Source: JBCDBW01 sp039182965
Lineage (GTDB): Bacteria > Verrucomicrobiota > Verrucomicrobiia > Verrucomicrobiales > DEV007
Direction: 5' to 3'
Assembly: GCA_039182965.1 (NCBI GenBank)
Contig: JBCDBW010000003.1
Span: forward strand, 19,303 to 83,302
DNA: 64,000 bases
Part shown: piece after piece, positions 53,100-59,600 of the stretch
How positions within the stretch are numbered: the stretch's first letter is position 1
Layout of the letters: every line of letters starts with the position of its first letter
Translations under genes and position numbers: made by a program
The notes under the pieces: generated by a model
Database searches by the model: none
Told to the model about the DNA's origin: nothing
What the model saw: only the letters and a program-made list of their open reading frames with translations

Positions 53100-53549
53100 T
53101 CAGGCTCCCTCTTCCCCGATATCTTCAAACCAAAGCTCCGGACGAGCCTCCATGAAGTCCTTCATGAGACTCACGCACGCCTCGCTGTCCACGATCTCCA
53201 GCTCCACCCCTCGAGACCTCACGTAATCCTCCGGCCCCTGAAAAGACCGATTCTCCCCGATCACCACTTTCGGGATCCCATACAACAAAACCGTCCCACT
53301 ACACATGTCGCACGGCGACAAGGTCGAATACAAAACCGAACACCGATACTCCGTCGCGCTCAGCCGACCAGCGTTCTCAAGACAATCCATCTCAGCATGT
53401 AATATCGCACTCCGTTTTTGCACCCGCCGGTTGTGCCCCCGCCCCACGATCCTACCGCCCATCACCAAAACCGATCCTATTGGAATACCTCCCTCGGCCA
53501 AGCCCATGCGTGCCTCCTCAAGCGCCGCCTCCATAAATTCGTCGCTCAT
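53100..53549 (-). CDS. Nucleoside/cytosine deaminase family protein
   Basis: A 149-residue zinc-dependent deaminase of the cytidine deaminase-like fold. The catalytic motif is ILHAEMDCLENAG (HAE) and the zinc cysteines are in TLSPCDMCSGTVLLYGI (PCxxC). Length and C-terminal SFQGPEDYVRSRGVELEIVD are as in yeast cytosine deaminase-like (Fcy1) and guanine-deaminase relatives. The preference between cytosine, guanine and others cannot be set by sequence alone. It is convergent with recG (38-base gap). Confidence 0.92.
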   Translation of the reverse strand: MSDEFMEAALEEARMGLAEGGIPIGSVLVMGGRIVGRGHNRRVQKRSAILHAEMDCLENAGRLSATEYRCSVLYSTLSPCDMCSGTVLLYGIPKVVIGENRSFQGPEDYVRSRGVELEIVDSEACVSLMKDFMEARPELWFEDIGEEGA

Positions 53550-53559
53550 CCTCTCCCGC

Positions 53560-53922
53560 CTATCCGCGCGTCACCTTCACCACTTTCCCCGCTTCAATGG
53601 CAAAATTCAAACGCTTCGGGTCATAGTCCATTGTGACCGCCCGATGCTCACCGTCAACACTGACAATTCGCCAGCGAAGCCCCTCCTTCTCCGCCAAAGC
53701 CGCCGCCTCGTCCTCGGTCAGTCCGACATAGGCCTCGTCATCGGGCGCTTCCATCTCATTCTTCGTTTGCATTGATTCCTGTTCTTCAGACACCTCCATG
53801 CCGTCAGGCTCACCCTCCGTCCCCGTGCGATCATCTTCGCTCGCCATCCGACAACTCGTGGCCAATCCCAGCATTGCCAATCCCATGCCCGCACATCTAC
53901 ACCAATCTCTCAAATTTTTCAT
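53560..53922 (-). CDS. I78-type peptidase inhibitor-like lipoprotein
   Basis: About 120 residues from the ATG at 53922. A signal peptide with lipobox-like GLATSC precedes an acidic linker (residues about 20-65). The C-terminal 55 residues (AYVGLTEDEAAALAEKEGLRWRIVS, then AVTMDYDPKRLNFAIE) match inhibitor family I78 (elastase inhibitor AEI type), including the conserved TMDY and RLN. The second Cys of the family disulfide is missing. It is divergent from htrA across 142 bases, so it may restrain that or another envelope serine protease (inference). Confidence 0.8.
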   Translation of the reverse strand: MKNLRDWCRCAGMGLAMLGLATSCRMASEDDRTGTEGEPDGMEVSEEQESMQTKNEMEAPDDEAYVGLTEDEAAALAEKEGLRWRIVSVDGEHRAVTMDYDPKRLNFAIEAGKVVKVTRG

Positions 53923-54064
53923 CGCTCCGGCTTTCCGTCTCCATTCTAAGCCACGCACACGTCAACATTCACGTCCAATTCCCATTCCTGCCGTCTTTTG
54001 TTGCATTTGCCCCCACCGCCACGAAATTCCATGCGGCGGGCGCACGTATCCGCCGACCCTCACC

Positions 54065-55795
54065 ATGCATCAGCGATGGAGCAGGATTCTGGGCGTGGCG
54101 ATCATCTTCCTGATCGCCGCCGCTGGCTATTACGGATTCCAATCCGTATCAGGCGCCAATGCTGATCGATACGGCCTCTTCGATCTCTTCAAGGGCGAAA
54201 AGCCCCCCCTGACCTTCTCTGGCAATGGCGTGACTCCGCCATCAAAACCTCTCCTTAGCAAAAGCGACGTCCGCCACATCATCCGACTCAATGAAGAGTT
54301 CGCCGCCCTTACGAAGGCCGTTGTCCCATCCGTCGTCAGCCTGCGCACCAGCAAGACCGTCAGCGTCCAGCGTCTGCAGCAAACCAATCTCGGAGTGGTT
54401 CCTCACAATGAACGGCTCCGCGAGCCCGGCCTCGGTTCGGGCGTCATCGTCACCAAGGAAGGCCATCTTATCACCAATCACCACGTCATCGGTGACGTCG
54501 ACGAAGTCCAAATCACTCTTCATGATGGTCGAAAGTTTCCCGCCGAGTTCATCGGCTCCGATCCGCAAACCGATGTCGCCGTCCTCAAAATCCTCGCCCC
54601 TGAGGATCCAAACGGCCATTCCCTGACATTCAAGGCTCTGCCGATGGGAGACTCAGATGAGGTGGCAGTGGGTGAGACCGTTGTTTCTGTGGGCAATCCC
54701 TTTGGCCTGAGCGAAACCGTTACTCGCGGAATCATCAGCAACCGCGATCGCCGCATCACCGATATGAGCGTGTCCTACATCCAATCGGATACGGTCATCA
54801 ATCCCGGTTCGTCAGGCGGCCCGCTCCTCAACGCTCGAGGTGAAATTATTGGGATCACCACCGATCTGTTCCTCGGGCAGGCCGGGCTCCGCACCTGGCA
54901 GGGCATCGCACTCGCTATACCAATCAATGATGTCCGCCACTCCTTCGAAGCCATCATGTCTCGCGGGGAACTCGGACGTGGCTACCTCGGGATCGTCGCC
55001 GAAGACATGCTCCCGGAAATCGCAGCCCAAGTAAACCTCCCCGCCTATCGCGGCGCCTTTGTTCTGGAGGTCTTGCCTAGGTCACCTGCCGAAAAAGCCG
55101 GTCTCAAAGGCGGCGATATAATCCTCTCTTTCGGCGGCGAAGAAATCGTCCAGGGAAGCAATCTGATCCGCTCCGTCCGCCAACAAAGCCCAGGCACTGA
55201 AGTGACAATCGGTATCCTGCGAGCAGGTGAACTTCACGAACTCACAGCCATCATGGCTCAGCGTTCCGCCGAGGTCGCCCTCGAACAGTCGACAAATAAT
55301 CCGAACGCCCGCATCAGTGAGGTCGCCGGGGTCAAGGTGAGTAGCATCACCCCCGAGCAAAAACAACAAATCGGCCTCCTCCCCAATAGCCCCGCCGTCG
55401 TCGTCACTTCAGTCGATCCTCGCTCCGATCTCGGACGAAGCGGCAGCATTCAAACCGGTGACCTTGTTCACGAAATCAATCGAGTCGCAGTCGATTCCCC
55501 AAAAGACTTCTACTCTGCTCTTGATCGGATGCCGTTGAACCGTCGCTCCCTCCTGCTCGTCACTCGGAAGGGCAATTACGGCTTCGTCATGCTCGTTCCT
55601 CGCGTTCCCTCCACGCCCGAGTCTGCTCCAGAACCAAAAGGAGGCGCTCCGAAACCGAAATCCACGCCAAACGATTCTCCCTCAGAACCAGTTGTGGAGA
55701 ACCCCGTCTCGCAAAAACACCAGGCCCCTCGTGATAATCTCTATGCTACCTTGGCAAATCTTTTGCTGTCTAAAGTGTTCTTATGCCACAGATAA
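54065..55795 (+). CDS. HtrA/Deg family serine protease
   Basis: A 576-residue periplasmic, membrane-anchored protease-chaperone that degrades misfolded envelope proteins. The ATG at 54065 gives a start right before a transmembrane anchor (GVAIIFLIAAAGYYGF); an earlier frame start lacks this logic. The trypsin-like domain has the triad His140 (LITNHHVIGD), Asp170 (DPQTDVAVLKI) and Ser250 (INPGSSGGPL). Two PDZ domains follow (RGYLGIVAEDM..., and AKVSEVAGVKV-like around residue 420). A Pro-rich linker and a short unusual tail (LLLSKVFLCHR) end the protein. An OmpA-family gene starts 17 bases after. Confidence 0.95.
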   Translation: MHQRWSRILGVAIIFLIAAAGYYGFQSVSGANADRYGLFDLFKGEKPPLTFSGNGVTPPSKPLLSKSDVRHIIRLNEEFAALTKAVVPSVVSLRTSKTVSVQRLQQTNLGVVPHNERLREPGLGSGVIVTKEGHLITNHHVIGDVDEVQITLHDGRKFPAEFIGSDPQTDVAVLKILAPEDPNGHSLTFKALPMGDSDEVAVGETVVSVGNPFGLSETVTRGIISNRDRRITDMSVSYIQSDTVINPGSSGGPLLNARGEIIGITTDLFLGQAGLRTWQGIALAIPINDVRHSFEAIMSRGELGRGYLGIVAEDMLPEIAAQVNLPAYRGAFVLEVLPRSPAEKAGLKGGDIILSFGGEEIVQGSNLIRSVRQQSPGTEVTIGILRAGELHELTAIMAQRSAEVALEQSTNNPNARISEVAGVKVSSITPEQKQQIGLLPNSPAVVVTSVDPRSDLGRSGSIQTGDLVHEINRVAVDSPKDFYSALDRMPLNRRSLLLVTRKGNYGFVMLVPRVPSTPESAPEPKGGAPKPKSTPNDSPSEPVVENPVSQKHQAPRDNLYATLANLLLSKVFLCHR

Positions 55796-55812
55796 CCTAG
55801 GCGTTCTCCTTC

Positions 55813-57282
55813 ATGAGTGATCCCAACGACGACTTTTCTTCGGATATCCGGGGTGATTACGGTTCGAAATCGAATCGCACCACCGGCCTCACCATCGTCG
55901 GCGTGGCCCTCATCCTTTCAGTCCTCATCTTCTTTCTCTGGACGCGAACCAAGATCGACAATCCTCCAGTCGCAGAGACTCCCCCCGCCGCTGAAAAAGC
56001 CCAGCCCGAGGCCCCTACTTCGCCAGCCGCAGAAGATCCTGCTCCCAAGCCGCCCGATCCTCCCAAAATCGCTGAAAAACCCTCCATGCCCGCCCAGCCC
56101 GCCGAGACCGGCTCAGGCTCCGACAGTGCGCCCTCTCTTGGCGATCCCAAATCCCACCAGGACCCCGAAAAACTGGCAGCCGCCGTCGCCAGTGGGCTGA
56201 CCAGTGGCAATGCTCGTTCCCTGATCAAGAACCTCAAGTCAGCCGATCTAGATCCCGAGCAAACCAAACAACTCAAAGCATTCGTCGAAAAGGGCGAGTT
56301 TGAAGTGTCCAAGGACGCTCCCATCGAACTAGTGGGGCGCGTCGATGGAAAAACCCGTTTCGCGCTCGATCTCTCCCGCCCGGCCGTCGATGGTCTCCCG
56401 GCCGAGGAAAAACGGGTCTTCGTTGATGTGCAGAAAGCAAAAGACGGCACCTGGGAAATCGCGGATCTTTCCCTTCCCGATTTCACGATCGCCGAACCCG
56501 ATCCATCAGGAAAAACGAAAATCGTAACAATCAATCCTGAGATCCAGTCGGACGCGATGACCAGCGCCTTTAAGTTCTTCAAAGCGCTGACCACCCAGGA
56601 TTTTGCCTCAGCCCGCGCCCTCCTGGATCCTACGAAGGTTTCAGAAGAAAAACTGGTTGGTCTCTTTATTGTCACCGAAGACGGCCAGTTTCGTCCGCAC
56701 GGCCAAAACCCGCTCGTCGCCACATCGACCGGTGAAGAGCATGCCGTGATCATTGCGCAACTCAGCAACGAGAAAACCACCTCCGATTTCGGTCTCCAGC
56801 TATCCCGGGATGCCGCCTCCGATCAGTGGCTCATCACCGACATCGCCCTCTCGAAGCTCATCTCAGAGCTCGCCAAGGCCTCTGACGCCGACGGCCTGCC
56901 CTACACTCCCGTCGTCACCAACCCTCAAGGCGGCGAATCCCTCGTCATTTACTTCCATTACGATACCCCGGAGCTACACGACCGCGCCACCCGCCAGCTC
57001 GCCATTATCGCATCCATTCTCAAGTCCGATCCCGCCAAAACCATCGAAATAAACGGCCATACCGATGCCAAAGGTTCCGAAAACTACAACGTCAGCCTCT
57101 CCGACAATCGCGCTGCTTCGGTCAAGAATCAGTTAATCGCCCTCGATGTCGACCCCACTCAAATCCTCACAGAAGCATACGGAGAAGCCAAACCATTCCA
57201 TCCAAACCTCAATCCAGATGGCTCCGACAATCCCGACGGCAGAAAACACAACCGGCGCGCCGAGGTTTATCTCAACTTCTAA
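55813..57282 (+). CDS. OmpA-family membrane protein with Pro/Ala-rich linker
   Basis: A 489-residue protein with one N-terminal transmembrane helix (LTIVGVALILSVLIFFLW), a long Pro/Ala-rich linker, a middle domain (SDAMTSAFKFFKALTTQDF, SnoaL-like) and a C-terminal OmpA domain: IEINGHTDAKGSENYNVSLSDNRAASVKNQL and AKPFHPNLNPDG, with the Asp/Arg pair for binding peptidoglycan. Its place 17 bases after htrA suggests envelope stress duty and co-transcription. It ends at the large 333-base region discussed separately. Confidence 0.92.
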   Translation: MSDPNDDFSSDIRGDYGSKSNRTTGLTIVGVALILSVLIFFLWTRTKIDNPPVAETPPAAEKAQPEAPTSPAAEDPAPKPPDPPKIAEKPSMPAQPAETGSGSDSAPSLGDPKSHQDPEKLAAAVASGLTSGNARSLIKNLKSADLDPEQTKQLKAFVEKGEFEVSKDAPIELVGRVDGKTRFALDLSRPAVDGLPAEEKRVFVDVQKAKDGTWEIADLSLPDFTIAEPDPSGKTKIVTINPEIQSDAMTSAFKFFKALTTQDFASARALLDPTKVSEEKLVGLFIVTEDGQFRPHGQNPLVATSTGEEHAVIIAQLSNEKTTSDFGLQLSRDAASDQWLITDIALSKLISELAKASDADGLPYTPVVTNPQGGESLVIYFHYDTPELHDRATRQLAIIASILKSDPAKTIEINGHTDAKGSENYNVSLSDNRAASVKNQLIALDVDPTQILTEAYGEAKPFHPNLNPDGSDNPDGRKHNRRAEVYLNF

Positions 57283-57615
57283 ACATAGGCATCCAATGAT
57301 GGCCTTCGCTTCATCTTAACAGAACAAATTGAATTTGTTCACACACCTTCTCTTCTTCTTATCTAAAGAAAAAAGAAAGAGTAGTAGTAGTAGTCCTGTG
57401 AACAAAGCGCCACATAGACGTTCCACTTCGTCCTGAAGCCTGTTCCACGTTCACATTTCCCTGTGAAGAAACCGTCACCAGAGACGTGACAACAATGTCA
57501 CCTTGTGAATGACGCAGCATTTGTTCTCCTCTGTTCACAGTTATCAGCAACTTGCCCACACGGTTTTCGGTAGTGCAGCGACCAATCAACGATCGCGAGA
57601 AACGGAACCGCTGAT
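57283..57615. other. Candidate replication origin (oriC) region
   Basis: A 333-base non-coding region with seven DnaA-box-like 9-mers: identical TTGTTCACA at 57335-57343 (+) and 57397-57405 (-), and CTGTTCACA 57531-57539 (+), ACGTTCACA 57447-57455 (+), TTCTTCACA 57462-57470 (-), TCATTCACA 57504-57512 (-), TTGCCCACA 57552-57560 (+). Six share TTCACA; by chance about 0.1 copies would be expected on both strands of this length. A 15-base pure pyrimidine run (57346-57360) and a 17-base pure purine run (57365-57381) flank a DnaA-trio-like TAG array. A 19-base palindrome (57322-57340) overlaps the first box. G/C skew does not clearly switch sign here, so the call stays tentative. Confidence 0.5.
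57365..57405. repeat. DnaA-trio-like TAG array next to a DnaA-box-like 9-mer
   Basis: Four TAG trinucleotides (57382-57393) precede TCC and the inverted box TGTGAACAA (57397-57405). Read on the minus strand from the box it runs TTGTTCACA-GGA-CTACTACTACTA then pyrimidine-rich DNA, and the + strand read 3' to 5' gives GAT repeats. This is the published order and polarity of the DnaA box, GC spacer and DnaA-trio (basal unwinding system) of bacterial origins. Sequence pattern is direct; function is inferred. Confidence 0.55.
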
Positions 57616-58359
57616 CTATTTGGCAGAGGCCTCGGCGGTTCTAGTCTCGGCTCCGATCTTTTCGATCACAATCGGATGCTCTGTCCAAAGGGATTGGCCC
57701 AAAGCATCGACCGCCGCTTGTGTTTCCGCTTCCTTCTTGCTCGCTCCGGAACCGTGACCCAGCTCTGCTCCCTCCCACCTCACCCGGGCGCAAAATGTTT
57801 TGCAATGATCGGGGCCTTCTTGTGACAAAATCGTGTAGCGCGGACTTGAAGGAGAAAATGCCTGAAGGATCTCCTGAAGTTGCCCCTTGGGATTCACCTC
57901 GTGAGGTTCTGCCGCAATCTCTTTAATTGTGCCTTCACACAAGCGAAAAATAAAATCGCCCGCATCCTCAAGGCCACTGTCCAAATAGATCGCACCCACC
58001 AAGGCCTCGAAAGCATCCGATAAAGTAGAAGGACGCTCTCGACCGCCGGACGAATGCTCACCCTTCCCAAGCATGAGATATGAGCCAAGGTCAATCGATC
58101 GCGCATACGCCGCGAGCGCCCCGCGCGAAACCAAACGAGAACGTAGTTTTGTCAGGCGCCCTTCAGCGAAATCGGGAAAAATTCGATACAACTCATCCGT
58201 AAAACACAATTGCAACACGGCGTCTCCTAAGAACTCGAGGCGTTGATTGTCAAAATGCGGACGCTGCGTTTCGTAAGCGAGACTGGAATGAGTCAACGCT
58301 TCCGCCAATAAGAGCGAGTTCCGAAATTTGTATCCGATTTTTGTCTCAAGCGATTCCAT
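57616..58359 (-). CDS. rnc: Ribonuclease III
   Basis: A 247-residue RNase III that cuts double-stranded RNA in rRNA and mRNA processing. The catalytic domain shows IGYKFRNSLLLAEALTHSSL, RLEFLGDAVLQL (signature) and FEALVGAIYLDSG. The C-terminal double-stranded-RNA-binding domain is NPKGQLQEILQAFSP ... KKEAETQAAVDALG. All catalytic carboxylates are present. It stands upstream of tRNA-His in coordinates and on the same strand. Confidence 0.97.
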   Translation of the reverse strand: MESLETKIGYKFRNSLLLAEALTHSSLAYETQRPHFDNQRLEFLGDAVLQLCFTDELYRIFPDFAEGRLTKLRSRLVSRGALAAYARSIDLGSYLMLGKGEHSSGGRERPSTLSDAFEALVGAIYLDSGLEDAGDFIFRLCEGTIKEIAAEPHEVNPKGQLQEILQAFSPSSPRYTILSQEGPDHCKTFCARVRWEGAELGHGSGASKKEAETQAAVDALGQSLWTEHPIVIEKIGAETRTAEASAK

Positions 58360-58407
58360 AGATCCGCGTTATCGCGAGGAATTCAACCCATCACGATATC
58401 AGGAAAA

Positions 58408-58484
58408 TGGGGTGACCGACGGGACTCGAACCCGCGACAACCGGAATCACAATCCGGGGCTCTACCAACTGAGCTACGGTCACC
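58408..58484 (-). tRNA. tRNA-His (GTG anticodon)
   Basis: The minus strand begins GGTGACCGTAGCTCAGTTGG, has anticodon stem-loop CCGGATTGTGATTCCGG with anticodon GTG, T-loop GGTTCGAGTCC and ends GGTCACC followed by an encoded CCA (58408-58410). The first G is the extra G-1 opposite C73 that is typical of histidine tRNA. All stems pair. It lies 48 bases upstream of rnc on the same strand. Confidence 0.97.
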
Positions 58485-58685
58485 ATTTAACAGATGGCAA
58501 CGACGGGGTAACGGCGGATCCACCACTAAGTGAGGAACCCAAAGGAACCGACGAAGCCTGTAATCCGCCCGAGATCGAGAGCTGTGGAGGGAGTTTCTTC
58601 AGAGCTCGAGCTCAAGCGGCGGGTGGGAATCTAGGGGAAAAGAATCCGTTTTTCCAGTGAAAACTGGCCTTTTCGGCCCCTTGCC

Positions 58686-59600
58686 ATGCCTCATCCCATT
58701 CGTATCCTGTATCTCGTAATGCTCGAAGCCTCCGACGATCAGCCCACCGGCTTTAAAGAATGGCAGTTGGTCTGCGAAGCGCTCGCCCGCGGTGAACAGA
58801 CCATCATTCTCCGAAAAGGAGGAATCGCCGAAGGCCGCGATGGCTTCCAGTTCAAGCACCCTGAGTTCCATCTCTTCCCCACTCTCTTCCACGAACAAGC
58901 CAATCGAATCCGCCCCGGCTTCCTCGGCGACTGGCAAGGTCCAGCCGAAGGCGCTGACAAGGCGCGCGAGACGATCACCATCAATCTTTTTGCCCGCATC
59001 GATTTTCACAAAATCATCACCGATTGGTCACAGCTTGTTCGCCTCGAGGCCTACCACATTTGGACCGAAGATGAGCTGCGCGCCCGGTTCACGTGGAGCA
59101 AGAATCCTGAGGATTCCCCAGGGATCTCCCTCGCCTGCGTCCGAGTGTATCGCTTGGTCAATCCGTGGACCTTTCCCAACCAACGAAGCTTCGGAGGCTG
59201 CCGCTCCTGGATCAAGCTTCCACAAGATCCCCCCGCCCCAGGCCTCGCCCAACCTGTATTGAGCGACGAGGCCTTTGAAACCCTGAAGCGCAATCTCACC
59301 TCCCCCCCGTTGTGGCCAGTCCTAACCCAAGGTCGAAAAATTGACGCCCACGCATCTAATTCAAAGCGACCGGGATTCCTCCCCTTCCACCCACACAAAA
59401 TTCTCCTGATCGAGGACGAAGGGAACTCCTGCCAGCTCACCCGCTCGGAACAACGAAATTCCAGGCAAAAGCCGTCCGCGCGAATGAGCCCGGCACCCCA
59501 CCTGGGGACTTGCCGGTGGTTCCACCTGCGGATCCGGTACGTTCATCGAGATCACCCGTCCCCCATCGGCCTCCACCAGTCCCTGCAAAGCATTTTCTGA
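58686..59600 (+). CDS. DUF1802 family protein with long antisense C-terminal run-on
   Basis: The first about 210 residues match DUF1802: FKEWQLVCEALARGEQTIILRKGGI, FHLFPTLFHEQANRI, DFHKIITDWSQLVRLEAYHIWT. The open frame continues to residue 304, running 240 bases antisense into the 3' end of the aas-like gene (59361-59600), with low-complexity, Pro/Arg-rich composition unlike the first part. The normal end should be near 59300-59360. Loss of the stop codon or a frameshift is likely. Function of DUF1802 is unknown. Confidence 0.75.
   Translation: MPHPIRILYLVMLEASDDQPTGFKEWQLVCEALARGEQTIILRKGGIAEGRDGFQFKHPEFHLFPTLFHEQANRIRPGFLGDWQGPAEGADKARETITINLFARIDFHKIITDWSQLVRLEAYHIWTEDELRARFTWSKNPEDSPGISLACVRVYRLVNPWTFPNQRSFGGCRSWIKLPQDPPAPGLAQPVLSDEAFETLKRNLTSPPLWPVLTQGRKIDAHASNSKRPGFLPFHPHKILLIEDEGNSCQLTRSEQRNSRQKPSARMSPAPHLGTCRWFHLRIRYVHRDHPSPIGLHQSLQSIF

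Noticed and set aside
57322..57340. 19-base palindrome as a transcription terminator of the OmpA-family gene
   Set aside because: It is AT-rich with no T run and contains a DnaA-box-like motif; terminator function is unsupported.
57382..57393. TAG array as a simple microsatellite
   Set aside because: It abuts an inverted DnaA-box-like motif in trio polarity, so the origin explanation was kept as more informative, though unproven.
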